From Paucidesulfovibrio gracilis DSM 16080 (GTDB taxonomy: Bacteria > Desulfobacterota > Desulfovibrionia > Desulfovibrionales > Desulfovibrionaceae), in assembly GCF_900167125.1 (NCBI RefSeq), contig NZ_FUYC01000013.1, forward strand, positions 1 to 63,780: 63,780 nucleotides of DNA, in the 5' to 3' direction. Positions 35,506 through 44,464 of this stretch are shown here, piece by piece. Below the pieces are notes generated by a model. That model was given only the letters and a program-made list of their open reading frames with translations, had not been told where the DNA came from and did no database searches. Position 1 is the stretch's first letter; each line of letters begins with the position of its first letter. The position numbers and the translations under genes were made by a program.

Positions 35506-36312
35506 ATGGAACAATACGGAATCATCGGTCATCCGCTGGGGCATAGCCTCAGCCCGGCACTGCACAACTGGGGATTCGCCCGTTGGAGCATGGACGCGGT
35601 GTACGACTTTTGGGACACCCCGCCGGATTCCCTGGCCGCGTTTGTGGACCGTGTGCGTGCCGAAAACATCCGCGGCGTGAGCGTGACCATCCCGCACAAA
35701 CGCACGATCATGCCCTTGCTGGACCGGGTATCCACCACGGCGCGCGCCATTGGTGCGGTGAACACCATCTGCTGGGATGAACACGGACGGCTGCGCGGCA
35801 CGAACACGGACGTGGCAGGCTGTCTTGAGCCGCTCCGCCGTGTGATCCCAAAACCAAAGACCGCTCTGGTACTCGGAGCCGGGGGCGCGGCCCGGGCCGC
35901 CATTGCCGCGCTGAACCAGCTCGGCGTGGAATGGGTGGGCGTGAGCAACCGCAATCCGGAAAAAGCCGATGCCCTGGCATTGGAATTCAGCATTCATGCG
36001 GTCCGCTGGGATGAACGGCACAAGAATCCCTGTGACGTGCTTGTGAACGCCACACCGCTAGGCATGAGTGGTCCGTACCAGGGGCAAAATCCCTGGCCCA
36101 TGAAAGCCCTGCCCCAGGACACCACGGTGTTTGATCTGGTCTACAATCCGCTGGAAACCCCGCTTCTGGCTCTGGCCAAAACCTGCGGATGCGGTCGCAT
36201 CTCAGGGCTTGAGATGTTCTTGCATCAAGGCTTGAAGCAGTTCCACATCTGGACCGGACAGGATCTTGACCCAGACGCGGCCAGAGAACGATTGCTGCAG
36301 GAACTGGGCTGA
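35506..36312 (+). CDS. aroE: Shikimate dehydrogenase
   Basis: The 268-residue NADP enzyme reduces 3-dehydroshikimate in aromatic amino acid synthesis. It shows the substrate motif YGIIGHPLGHSLSPALHN, the catalytic Lys and region VSVTIPHKRTIMPLLD, GAVNTI, TNTDVAG, the nucleotide-binding LGAGGAARAAIAAL with SNR and VNATPLGMSG. ATG 35506 has GGAGGAA upstream. The gene is monocistronic by its context. Confidence 0.96.
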   Translation: MEQYGIIGHPLGHSLSPALHNWGFARWSMDAVYDFWDTPPDSLAAFVDRVRAENIRGVSVTIPHKRTIMPLLDRVSTTARAIGAVNTICWDEHGRLRGTNTDVAGCLEPLRRVIPKPKTALVLGAGGAARAAIAALNQLGVEWVGVSNRNPEKADALALEFSIHAVRWDERHKNPCDVLVNATPLGMSGPYQGQNPWPMKALPQDTTVFDLVYNPLETPLLALAKTCGCGRISGLEMFLHQGLKQFHIWTGQDLDPDAARERLLQELG

Positions 36313-36903
36313 AGAGCCAAGAAAGCGCGCTTCAGCACCCTGGACAAAAATCGGAAAAGGTTTCCGTGGAGCATGTGCATAGCCTGCTATTCCAAGTCGA
36401 ACAGACAAAAAGGACTGGCTCGTGCTGTGGCTCATGCCATGTGATGTTCTCTCCCATCCATGCGCTGAACACTGATGACGCTGCGTCATACCGCTTGCTG
36501 AAAGTGGCGCGGGCAATCCGGACCACGAAGCAAGAAAGCCCCAACCCCTTGGGGTATCGGGACCGTGGGAGATATTGCATGGTTATGGATCAAGTCCCAC
36601 CAACCTGGTCCCAACGTTCATAGCCGGGAATAGACCGCTGTAGCGACAGTTACCCACGGCACCAACCAAGGCAAAACGCATAGCCCGCAATCCATTCTGA
36701 TAGTGATCCACGGAAATCAGGAGATGGCCTGTCCACCCTTCGTAGGACACAACGAAAACGGATGCATAGCAGCCAATAGAACGCGGACCACACGATTCCA
36801 ATGAACCCAAAAGCATGGGCTGGACCAGAAACAAAAAAAGCGCCCTTTCGCAAAAAGGCGCTTGTAGTTTTTGTCAGGGAATCGGCCCTGCCGGATGAAC
36901 GGG
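36313..36903. other. Gene-poor region
   Basis: No open frame in this ~590-base stretch has a ribosome site or the G/C-rich third positions seen in neighbouring genes. It contains CATAGCCTGCTATTCC near 36377-36392, related to the AATAGCAGGCT repeat, a small CCCCAA/TTGGGG hairpin at 36539-36554 and, at its right end, the terminator of the PocR-domain gene. It may be a decayed gene or repeat remnant. Confidence 0.5.
36832..36863 (-). terminator. Rho-independent terminator of the PocR-domain gene
   Basis: A 7-bp stem (AAGCGCC with GGCGCTT) is followed on the minus strand by a run of seven T. It lies about 40 bp after the stop at 36904. Confidence 0.85.
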
Positions 36904-37413
36904 TCAGGCCTGGGGAACGTCCGCACCCAGTTCCTGAAGCCGCTTCCACAGGTACGTCACGATTTCGTCCGCCTTTTCACGGCTGATCACAGGCACGGTT
37001 TCGGCCAGGCGCTGCACTTCTTTTTCATCCATATCCAAGGATTTGGCTACCATAAAGGTCTCCACTTCCTCGCCCTCCATGAGCACGCCGCAGCCTCCGG
37101 CACAGCCAAGATACTGGCCGTCCTTAAGTACGGGGACCGCAATCTTGGTCAGGCAAGCGTCGCATTCATCCACCAGGGGACTCTGTTCGCTGGTACAGTA
37201 TTGGGTGAAATGCTTCCCGGCTACAGCGCAAATAGCGCTCAACCCCTTGGGATCGCCCTTTACCCGGGGACACAGTTCATTGCCCCAGTTTGCATAGCTG
37301 GTGATGCGTACACCCTGCTCGTCGGCCACACTGGCATTGAGACCGAATTTCTCGTGCAGTTCCTTTTCCAGACCTTCCCAGGTCTCTGTGGATGCCAGAT
37401 CCGTGATTTTCAT
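36904..37413 (-). CDS. Stand-alone PocR-type sensory domain protein
   Basis: ATG 37413 has GGAG six bases upstream. The 169-residue cytosolic protein is almost entirely a PocR domain: WEGLEKELHEKFGLNASV, GVRITSYANWGNELCP, a Cys-rich middle (CAVAGKHF, YCTSEQSPLVDECDACL) and GQYLGCAGGCGVLM, followed by a helical end. The domain is known as a ligand sensor fused to AraC regulators or histidine kinases (propanediol in PocR). Here it has no output domain, so it must act through another protein, or its many Cys bind a metal or cluster. Confidence 0.85.
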   Translation of the reverse strand: MKITDLASTETWEGLEKELHEKFGLNASVADEQGVRITSYANWGNELCPRVKGDPKGLSAICAVAGKHFTQYCTSEQSPLVDECDACLTKIAVPVLKDGQYLGCAGGCGVLMEGEEVETFMVAKSLDMDEKEVQRLAETVPVISREKADEIVTYLWKRLQELGADVPQA

Positions 37414-37658
37414 GCTCGTCTCCTGAAAAAAAATTGTAGCAATGGTGGTCAGTTCACGTACGGATGCTCCCTTGGGTACGCCTGTTTCCAAACCCTTGCA
37501 AGGGGATCGGCACGCAGAAGCAGGAGCCGCAAAAACCGAAATTGAACGAAAAGCAGGAGAATGAGCAGAAAAAAACGCGCCGATCCGCCCACAGGGAGCA
37601 AACCGACGCGTCCGTCACAACCAACGCATCGTCGAAACGGCAAAAAACAGCAGTGCGC

Positions 37659-38345
37659 TCAGCTCTTGAAGCGGTAGCCCACGCCGCGAACCGTTTCAAT
37701 CCAATCCGCATACGCGCCGAGCTTCTGGCGAAGACGACGAATGTGCGTGTCCACGGTGCGGGAATAGCCTTCAAAATGCGTATCCCAGACCGTATCCAGA
37801 AGGTGGTCGCGGGTCTGGACCTTGCCCTTGCCCTTAATGAGTTCGGAAAGAAGCTTGAATTCCGTGGCCGTGAGCTGGGCACTTTCGCCGTCCACTTCAA
37901 TAGTGTGGGCCTCAAAGTCAACACGCAGGCCTTCCCGCTCCCAGGGCTGCCCGGACCCCTCGTCCACCTCGGGAGCACGGCGCAGCACCGCCTTGATGCG
38001 CAGCATGAGTTCCCGGGGAGAAAAGGGCTTGACCACATAGTCATCGGCTCCAAGCTCCAGACCAACAATACGGTCCACTTCCTCGCCTTTGGCCGTGAGC
38101 ATGATCACGGGCATGGACGAGGTTTCCGGACGCTTCTTCAGACGGCGGCAAATCTCCAGCCCGTCCATGCCCGGAAGCATCAAATCCAGCAGCACCAAAT
38201 CCGGCTGAAACGTGCGCACCAGATCCATGACCGAAGTGCCGTCCTGGGCGGTGCGAACCTCAAAGCCTGCCGCGGATAGGTTGTAGTCCAACAATTCTCG
38301 GGTATCCTGGTGGTCTTCCACGACCAAAATCTTGTTACCGGCCAC
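37659..38345 (-). CDS. OmpR/PhoB-type response regulator
   Basis: GTG 38345 has AAGGAG seven bases upstream. The 228-residue protein has a receiver domain (about 4-118) with ILVVEDHQDTRELL, phospho-acceptor Asp in LVLLDLMLPGMDG, the Thr in MLTAKGEE and Lys in VVKPFSPRELMLR, and a winged-helix DNA-binding domain (about 130-228) with LTATEFKLL, YSRTVDTHIRRLRQKL and TVRGVGYRF. It resembles PhoB, but no PhoR-type kinase or phosphate transport genes adjoin it, so the signal is not certain. Confidence 0.92.
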   Translation of the reverse strand: MAGNKILVVEDHQDTRELLDYNLSAAGFEVRTAQDGTSVMDLVRTFQPDLVLLDLMLPGMDGLEICRRLKKRPETSSMPVIMLTAKGEEVDRIVGLELGADDYVVKPFSPRELMLRIKAVLRRAPEVDEGSGQPWEREGLRVDFEAHTIEVDGESAQLTATEFKLLSELIKGKGKVQTRDHLLDTVWDTHFEGYSRTVDTHIRRLRQKLGAYADWIETVRGVGYRFKS

Positions 38346-38544
38346 GGCATCGCTCCTTATGGGCTATGATGACTGGGGGGGATATACCCGCTGGGACAAG
38401 AACCGTGAAGCTCTTGTTGTTACATTATTGTGAACAAATCAAGAGAACAAGAAAAAAAGGGTCAATGCTAAACGCATTATCACAAACCCAAGCACAAGGG
38501 TATCTGACCGGATATCGCCCACAAGGGCAACAACCTTGAGGAAT

Positions 38545-38575
38545 AAAAAAAAGGGGAACGGTTGGGCCGTTCCCC
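38545..38575 (-). terminator. Rho-independent terminator, minus strand
   Basis: A 9-bp stem (GGGGAACGG with CCGTTCCCC on the plus strand, 38553-38575) is followed on the minus strand by eight T. Its distance from the upstream stop codon is unusual. Confidence 0.88.
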
Positions 38576-38579
38576 CTGG

Positions 38580-38820
38580 GTAGATTCGCATTCACCCGGC
38601 AGTTTACGAACCGGGTCAGCAAGGCGGTACAGAGTCAGACAACGCGTTCACGCCGAATCCCGAAGGGTTTTGCAACACGCATCCTCGCTCCGGTAACACG
38701 GGACCGGTCACAAGCGCCTCGGCTCCCCCATTCCGGCACGTACAGGCGTGGCGAAACAAAGAATCGGCATCCAAGCTCGCATAACCGGAAAACTCTTTTC
38801 AGCAGGCCACTGGGAGCGTT
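38580..38820 (-). ncRNA. Candidate structured RNA downstream of the transglycosylase gene
   Basis: The region is bounded by the transglycosylase stop and the terminator at 38545-38575. On the minus strand it contains a hairpin ACCCGG-(11 bases)-CCGGGT next to the terminator stem and a CCC-TTC-GGG mini-hairpin. It does not match tmRNA, SRP RNA or RNase P RNA signatures I know. No promoter was identified, so it may be only a long 3' untranslated region. Confidence 0.25.
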
Positions 38821-40443
38821 TTACGGCACAAAGACCTTGAGATACTGATTCACGTAAATCGTGCTCCGACGCCCCATGTTGTTCCAGGCCCGAAGCTGGG
38901 TGATGCTCACACCGAAGCGCCGGGCAATGTCGGACAGGGTGTCCCCGCGGCGGACCTTGTAGCGAACCAGTTCCGCATGCACAGATTCGGCCTGGGCCTT
39001 GGCCACACGCTGGGTCTTACCCGAGGCGTCCGGGATGTAGAGCCTGTTTCCGACCCGGAGCGTACTGCGCCGGGACAATCCATTGGCCTGTTGCAGCGTG
39101 CTCACGCTCACGTTGTAGCGCTGGGAAATGTCCCAAAGCGTGTCACCGGGCTGGATCACGTAATTGCTGCGCGACTGGGCGACCTGCCGTGTTTTGGTAC
39201 GCGATCCCGGGCTGGCCTTTGCCGAAGCAACGGCGCGACCGCGACCATGGCCGGGTACCATGACCACCTGCCCGGGATGCAGGGTATTGGAACGACGATT
39301 ATTCACGCGCTTGAGCACGCTGATGGGCACGCCGAAGCGACGGGAAATGCGCCACCAGGAATCGCCGCTGCGGATGCGGTAGGCCTGATACCCGGCATAG
39401 GGCCGGGTTCCGGGGTCTTCCAGATAGGCGATCATCTTGGGCGCCTTGTCCTTGGGCAGGTGCGCCGTGGTGCTCAACTTGGGCGGGCTGACCTGCCGCC
39501 GGTACGCGGGGTTGAGGCGATGGAATTCCGCCCACTTCATGCCGCCCGCCTGAGCCAGGGCAAGCAGGTCCGTGCCGCCGGGAACATCCACGTGCTCCAG
39601 GTCCGGCTGTTTGTCCCAGCTTACAGGGTCAAATTCAAGGGCTTCCAAATTCTGGAAGATGCGCGAAATAGCGATGAACTTAGGAACGTATTGCAATGTT
39701 TCGCGGCGCAAACGGGCCTTGTACACAAGGCGGCGGTTGCGGGCCGCGAGATCAAAGAAATTGTCCACTTCCAGGGCGTCCACAGCGCGTTTGATCTTGC
39801 CCTCTCCGGCATTATACGCGGCCAGAGCGAGATACCAATCGCCGAGCAGCCCATGCAGATACTTAAGGTAGCGGGCGGCAGCGTCCGTGGCCAGATACGG
39901 GTCGCGCCGTTCATCAATCCACCAATCCACGTGCAGACCGTATTTGCGACCGGTATAGGGCATGAACTGCCAAAGCCCGCCAGCGCCGGCCCAGGAATAA
40001 GCCTTGACGTTGTAGCCGCTTTCGGCGAATGGCAGGAGCACCAAGTCCTGCGGCAGGCCGTATTTGGTGAAGACCTCGCGGACCATGGGCAGATGCTGCT
40101 CCGAACGCTTGAGCCACTTTTCAAAGGTGCCGCGCGCCCGATGCGTGAAGTAGGAGAAAAAGTGCTCCACTTCCTTGGTGCTGTGCAGGTCGAGGTCAAA
40201 GAAAATGCCGTTCTTGGAATACAGGATGGAGCGTTCGCGGGAGGTCAGTTCGGTCCCCTCGCCGGGCTGAGCCGTCAGCTCAGGGTCGAGGGGTTCGGCA
40301 TCCTCGGACATGATCAGGGTGTCAGGGTCGTTGACGCTGTCCACCACCGGGGACGTGTTCTTTTGGGCACATGAAACGAGTACCGTGGTGAGCACCACAA
40401 TCCACATGGCCCAGGCAAGGCATCGAGCAGCCAGATAGGACAA
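38821..40443 (-). CDS. Membrane-bound lytic transglycosylase with LysM repeats (MltD-like lipoprotein)
   Basis: TTG 40443 is chosen because GGAGG lies five bases upstream and the next ATG would delete part of the lipoprotein signal. The 540-residue protein has a lipobox ending LVSC (Cys25), an SLT/GH23 domain (about 110-250) with the catalytic Glu in LPFAESGYN and SWAGAGGLWQFMP, AAYNAGEGKI, and three C-terminal LysM modules (about 360-400, 425-470, 490-540; YRIRSGDSWW, YVIQPGDTLWDI, YKVRRGDTLSDI). It cleaves peptidoglycan from the inner face of the outer membrane. Confidence 0.93.
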   Translation of the reverse strand: MSYLAARCLAWAMWIVVLTTVLVSCAQKNTSPVVDSVNDPDTLIMSEDAEPLDPELTAQPGEGTELTSRERSILYSKNGIFFDLDLHSTKEVEHFFSYFTHRARGTFEKWLKRSEQHLPMVREVFTKYGLPQDLVLLPFAESGYNVKAYSWAGAGGLWQFMPYTGRKYGLHVDWWIDERRDPYLATDAAARYLKYLHGLLGDWYLALAAYNAGEGKIKRAVDALEVDNFFDLAARNRRLVYKARLRRETLQYVPKFIAISRIFQNLEALEFDPVSWDKQPDLEHVDVPGGTDLLALAQAGGMKWAEFHRLNPAYRRQVSPPKLSTTAHLPKDKAPKMIAYLEDPGTRPYAGYQAYRIRSGDSWWRISRRFGVPISVLKRVNNRRSNTLHPGQVVMVPGHGRGRAVASAKASPGSRTKTRQVAQSRSNYVIQPGDTLWDISQRYNVSVSTLQQANGLSRRSTLRVGNRLYIPDASGKTQRVAKAQAESVHAELVRYKVRRGDTLSDIARRFGVSITQLRAWNNMGRRSTIYVNQYLKVFVP

Positions 40444-40623
40444 GGAAACCTCCGCGATATGTTACCGTTCTTAGGTCTGAAGCATATTTTATGCCGCGTG
40501 GCAAGGGGTATCTAGACATTCTCTACGTTTGAATCGCCCCTGGACAGAGCGCGAATGCAGCGTAGAATGGTTTTGAAAAAATGGAAAGCGGCCAACCCGC
40601 CGGAATTCTTAGATGGAGAAAAA

Positions 40624-41622
40624 ATGCACAAATCAAAACCCGACAAAAGTGGGATGAAACGCCGTTTCGACCGTGAAAACCGGAACGCAGCAGGCCGAAA
40701 AGAGCAATCCCAACAACGTCCGCCCCGGGACCGGGATACCGAGCCGCAAGACCGATCCAAGCCGGAACAACGCCAAAAATTCGACGCTCGTGGCGACAGG
40801 CGCGCCAATGCAGACAAGGGAGCCGCACCGCGTGGACCCAATACCCGCCAGGCCAAACGTCCCAAAGGCGCGGATAAGAATTACGTGGCCGGACGCAAGC
40901 CCGTGGCCGAACTGCTGGAGTCCGCTCCCGGCCGGGTGGATATGGTCAACATCCGCAAAGGACGCGTGGACGCAAAGATCAGCGCCATCGTGGATCTGTG
41001 CGCGGACAACGGCATACGCTATAAATTCGTGGACGCGGCCAGTCTGGAGCGCCTGCACAAAGGCAACCACCAGGGCGTGGTGGCCCAGGTCGCGGGCTTG
41101 GAATACACGGACCTGGACACGCTGCTGCAACGCGGTTTGGAAGCCCCACTGCCCCTGATCATCGTGCTGGACCGGGTGCAGGACACGGGCAACGTGGGCG
41201 CGCTGGCGCGCACGCTCTACGCCCTGGGAGGCGCGGGCATTGTGGTGCCGCAGCATGAAGGCGCATACATCGGTTCCGGAGCCATCAAAGCCAGCGCCGG
41301 CGCCCTGACCATGCTGCCCGTCAGCAAGGTGGTCAATGTGGCGCGCACCGTGGAGCAACTGGCCCGGCAGGGCTGGACCACCTATTGCGCGGACCAGGGC
41401 GAGGCATCGGAAAACGTGTTCGCCCCGGACACGGACCTGACCCTGCCCGGCGTGCTGGTGTTGGGCAATGAGGAAAAAGGCGTGCGTCCGGGCGTGGCCA
41501 AGGCCTGCGATCGGAGCCTGCACATCCCGTTTGCCCGACGGTTCGACTCACTGAACGTGTCCTCGGCCGGCTCGTCGCTGATGACCCTTTTTGCGCTGCA
41601 AGCCACAAAAAACAACGGGTGA
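40624..41622 (+). CDS. rlmB: SpoU/TrmH-family 2'-O-methyltransferase (RlmB-like) with charged N-terminal extension
   Basis: ATG 40624 has GGAG five bases upstream; an earlier ATG at 40555 is not needed. The first ~85 residues are highly charged (Arg, Lys, Gln, Asp) and likely disordered. Then come the substrate-binding domain (YVAGRKPVAELLES to about 165) and the SPOUT knot domain with DRVQDTGNVGALARTLYALG, GNEEKGVRPGV and SLNVSSAGSSL. It probably methylates G2251 of 23S rRNA. The extension is longer than in E. coli RlmB and may add RNA binding. Confidence 0.9.
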   Translation: MHKSKPDKSGMKRRFDRENRNAAGRKEQSQQRPPRDRDTEPQDRSKPEQRQKFDARGDRRANADKGAAPRGPNTRQAKRPKGADKNYVAGRKPVAELLESAPGRVDMVNIRKGRVDAKISAIVDLCADNGIRYKFVDAASLERLHKGNHQGVVAQVAGLEYTDLDTLLQRGLEAPLPLIIVLDRVQDTGNVGALARTLYALGGAGIVVPQHEGAYIGSGAIKASAGALTMLPVSKVVNVARTVEQLARQGWTTYCADQGEASENVFAPDTDLTLPGVLVLGNEEKGVRPGVAKACDRSLHIPFARRFDSLNVSSAGSSLMTLFALQATKNNG

Positions 41623-41668
41623 CGATCTAACATCGTCGCCCGACGAAAGGACAACACGCCGAAATAAA

Positions 41669-41684
41669 GTCGTATTCAGACGAC
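41669..41684 (-). terminator. Weak terminator candidate after fliQ
   Basis: A short stem (GTCGT with ACGAC) is followed on the minus strand by TTTATTTC. It begins just after the fliQ stop codon. The stem is only 5 bp, so termination would be inefficient. Confidence 0.35.
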
Positions 41685-41688
41685 GATA

Positions 41689-41958
41689 TTATTTGATATA
41701 GTTGGGAAGGTTCAAAAAGATTTCCCGTGTATATGTGACCATTTTATCCATGATCCACGGGAAGGAGATAAGCAGGGCAAGGAAGATGGCAACGATTTTC
41801 GGGACCATGGTCAGGGTCATTTCCTGAATCTGCGTGGCGGCCTGGATCACGCTGACCACGATACCCACAATCATGCCGATGCCGAGCATGGGCAGGGCAA
41901 TGGTCAAGGTGGTTTCAATGGCCTGGCGCGCAAAACCCACGATAAATTCCGGGGTCAT
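41689..41958 (-). CDS. fliQ: Flagellar export apparatus protein FliQ
   Basis: The 89-residue inner-membrane protein has two hydrophobic helices (about 15-40 and 55-75) and the family start MTPEFIVGFARQAIETTL. FliQ packs with FliP and FliR to form the export gate. ATG 41958 has GAGGAGG upstream. It is the last gene of the flagellar block here; fliR and flhB do not follow. Confidence 0.95.
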   Translation of the reverse strand: MTPEFIVGFARQAIETTLTIALPMLGIGMIVGIVVSVIQAATQIQEMTLTMVPKIVAIFLALLISFPWIMDKMVTYTREIFLNLPNYIK

Positions 41959-42046
41959 CTCCGTAGCCTCCTCTTCTCCAGCAACTCAAAACCCTGCAAT
42001 GGCCCGGACAGCGGACGCACCACTCCGGGGCCGACCGCCAAGCGGG

Positions 42047-42883
42047 TCAGGCAAAGGTGTTCACCAACGATCCCACAAGCAGACTCCAGCCGTCCACCAA
42101 AATAAACAGCAGCACCTTGAACGGAAGGGAGATCATGACCGGGGGCAACATCATCATGCCCATGGAGAGCAGGATGGAGGCCACCACCATGTCCAGGATG
42201 AGAAACGGGATATAGATCATGAACCCGATGGTGAATCCGGTCTTCAGCTCACTGATGGTGTAGGCGGCCACCAGCATGATGGTGGGTACGTCTTCCTTGG
42301 TCTGGGGGCGCTCCATCTTGGTGATGGAGTAAAAAATGGAAAGATCCTTTTCCCGGGTGTGCTTGAATAAAAACTCCCGGATGGGTTGCTGGGCCACATC
42401 CAAGGCCTCGTCAAAGCCGATTTCCTCATTCAGATAGGGCTGCAAGGCCTGATCGTTCACAGCCTTGCCCACAGGCATCATGATCACGAAGGTCATGAAC
42501 ATGGCCAGACTCGCCAGCACCTGGTTCGGCGGAACCTGGGGCGTTCCCATGGCCTGACGCAAAAAGTGAAACACAATGATGATGCGGGTAAACGAGGTCA
42601 TGGTCAGGGCAATGGCCGGAGCCAGAGAGAGCACGGTGAGCAGGAAAAGGATTTCCAGCAAGACCGAAACCTTTTCCGGTTCCGCCTGGCCCGCGGCCAG
42701 CTCCATGGTCAGGCTGGGAACGGTCTGCGCTAGTGCGGGCAACACGGGCAACATTGCTCCAAACCCGAGAAAAAGCGCCACGCGCCACCACATGCCCCGG
42801 GGCAGCGCCCCTTGTTGCGGCACGGCCACAGGGTATTTCGGCAACGCGCCTCGGGAGCGCCGCACGCGCCGCCAGAACCGCAT
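42047..42883 (-). CDS. fliP: Flagellar export apparatus protein FliP
   Basis: The 278-residue protein has an N-terminal basic segment, a signal-like helix (about 31-50) and the FliP core with LAPAIALTMTSFTRIIIVFHF, MFMTFVIMMPV, a periplasmic loop (about 150-210) and two C-terminal helices ending in LVDGWSLLVGSL. ATG 42883 starts directly at the FliO stop; an internal ATG at 42793 would begin at the signal helix itself. FliP forms the export channel. Confidence 0.95.
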   Translation of the reverse strand: MRFWRRVRRSRGALPKYPVAVPQQGALPRGMWWRVALFLGFGAMLPVLPALAQTVPSLTMELAAGQAEPEKVSVLLEILFLLTVLSLAPAIALTMTSFTRIIIVFHFLRQAMGTPQVPPNQVLASLAMFMTFVIMMPVGKAVNDQALQPYLNEEIGFDEALDVAQQPIREFLFKHTREKDLSIFYSITKMERPQTKEDVPTIMLVAAYTISELKTGFTIGFMIYIPFLILDMVVASILLSMGMMMLPPVMISLPFKVLLFILVDGWSLLVGSLVNTFA

Positions 42884-43795
42884 CTACTTGGCCCCCCCGT
42901 CCGTATCGGGATCAACGGCGTCCAGCTCGGGGAGCAGGTAGGGTTCGTCCTCGGTGGACGACGCCTTGGCCGCGTCCGCAGGCCCGGATGCATCCGAAGC
43001 ACTGGATCGCGCCTGGGCGCGCTTTACGGCCAGTTCTTCCGCAAAACGGGTGAAATCATCCTCGTCCTCGTCATTGTCACAGCCTTGCGGCGCGGAACAT
43101 TCCGTGAGCAGGTTCACACGCTGTTCCGTAACACCGAGCACGAGATCGCGGCCTTTGACGCGGACCACGCAAACACTCTGCTTGGCACCGAGCATGAGCC
43201 GGCCAAGCAGTCGTGGATTTTCCGAGCCTTTGGGCTTGGCAATACCGGCCGGGCCAAAGCGGCGCAACAGCCAGACCGCCAGAAAGATGACTCCCAGGAT
43301 CAGGCAGAGGTACGCGGCCGTCACCAGGGTGGTGCTCAAAAGGGAATGCCCGGAATCCACCATGCCGGGATGCAGCAGGGAAGGATCCATGGCCGAGGCA
43401 TCAGGGGGTGTTGCATGCGCTACAGACGGATCCACGCCAGTGGATTGCATGACATGGGACGCAGCAGCGCCTGGATCGGTTCCGCCGGAAGCCAAAGACC
43501 CCGGATCAGGTGCGGAGGAAGCCCCGGCAGGATCCACAGCCGGAGCCTGAACCGCGGAAGGATCCATGGACCCCGGGTCGGTCGGCAAGCTATCGGCAAC
43601 CGCAGCAGAACCCTCCGGCATGGAAGGAGATGAACCGGCAGAAGCCGCAGACTGCGAAGCTCCCCCAGCATCCGATGGAGCAAGGTCCGAAACCGTGCGG
43701 ACCGCATCCCCGGTCAGGTCGGACGTGGCCTGCGCGGCTTGATCCGCAGCGAGTTGGGGATCAGCGGACAAAGGCTGCATGGTGGCGTCAGGCAA
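42884..43795 (-). CDS. fliO: FliO-like protein with long low-complexity N-terminus
   Basis: TTG 43795 is taken because GAGGGTG lies eight bases upstream; ATG 43780 is the alternative. The gene overlaps the end of fliN. The first ~150 residues are rich in Ala, Ser, Asp and Pro with many DPG/DPS turns. One membrane helix (about 152-172, LLSTTLVTAAYLCLILGVIF) precedes the cytosolic FliO domain (PRLLGRLMLGAKQSVCVVRV, VLGVTEQRVNLL) and an acidic tail. FliO assists FliP ring assembly. The usual protein is about half this length, so the extension is unusual. Confidence 0.85.
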   Translation of the reverse strand: MPDATMQPLSADPQLAADQAAQATSDLTGDAVRTVSDLAPSDAGGASQSAASAGSSPSMPEGSAAVADSLPTDPGSMDPSAVQAPAVDPAGASSAPDPGSLASGGTDPGAAASHVMQSTGVDPSVAHATPPDASAMDPSLLHPGMVDSGHSLLSTTLVTAAYLCLILGVIFLAVWLLRRFGPAGIAKPKGSENPRLLGRLMLGAKQSVCVVRVKGRDLVLGVTEQRVNLLTECSAPQGCDNDEDEDDFTRFAEELAVKRAQARSSASDASGPADAAKASSTEDEPYLLPELDAVDPDTDGGAK

Positions 43796-44354
43796 GTTGC
43801 TTCACCCTCTCAATGGGGCTGATGATGTCGGTCAGCCGGATTCCAAATTTCTCGTTGATGACCACGGCTTCGCCGCGCGCCACCAACTTGCCGTTGACGT
43901 AAATTTCCAAAGGTTCGCCCGCCAGCTTGTTCAGCTCCACCACGGAACCCTGGCCGAGCTGGAGCAGCTCGTTGATGAGCAGCTTGGTGCGCCCGAGTTC
44001 CGCGGAAACATCCAGCGGAATATCCAGGATAAAGTCCAGATCGCGTTTGGAGCCTTCAGGCTTCGGTCCTTTGGCCTGGGCCGTGAAATCCTGAAATTCC
44101 GCGTCCTTCATCTGGGTGGACAGGTATTCCTGTTCCTTTTCCTTTTTCAGGTCCACTTCCTCGGACTGGGCCAAGGCCGCAGCCCACTCATTGGCCAGCG
44201 CCTCATCCCCGGGGTCCATGTCGCCCGGGTCATCGGCGGGGGCAGCCGGAGCGGGATCCGGAGCCGAAGCCGGAGCCTCCTCCGGGCCGTCGCCTTCATC
44301 CTGCAGTGCCTGTTCCCATTCCTGGGCCAGCTTATCCTGATCGTCGGGACTCAT
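43788..44354 (-). CDS. fliN: Flagellar motor switch protein FliN
   Basis: ATG 44354 has AGAGG nine bases upstream. The 188-residue protein has an acidic, Pro/Ala-rich N-terminal half and a C-terminal SpoA/FliN domain (about 110-188) with LDIPLDVSAELGRTKLLINE and LAGEPLEIYVNGKLVARGE followed by GIRLTDIISP. It forms the C-ring with FliM and FliG. The extended acidic front half is longer than in E. coli FliN (137 residues). Confidence 0.94.
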   Translation of the reverse strand: MSPDDQDKLAQEWEQALQDEGDGPEEAPASAPDPAPAAPADDPGDMDPGDEALANEWAAALAQSEEVDLKKEKEQEYLSTQMKDAEFQDFTAQAKGPKPEGSKRDLDFILDIPLDVSAELGRTKLLINELLQLGQGSVVELNKLAGEPLEIYVNGKLVARGEAVVINEKFGIRLTDIISPIERVKQLA

Positions 44355-44464
44355 ACCATTGAACCTCTTGGATTGCGCTTGACGGAGTATTGACGCCGAT
44401 CCACCCGGGGACCGGCCCACCCGTCATGAAGCAAAAATCATGCTCAGGGGGGTGAAAATCCGTC

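Larger units (their letters stand above)
38346..38820. other. Intergenic region, possible non-coding RNA
   Basis: No protein gene was found in this 475-base region. A strong terminator on the minus strand at 38545-38575 lies 245 bp after the transglycosylase stop. The stretch between (38580-38820) contains stems such as ACCCGG/CCGGGT, so it could be a long structured 3' end or a separate small RNA. Confidence 0.5.

Noticed and set aside
36583-36834. 83-residue open frame on the minus strand in the gene-poor region
   Set aside because: Third positions lack the G/C bias of nearby genes and there is no ribosome site.
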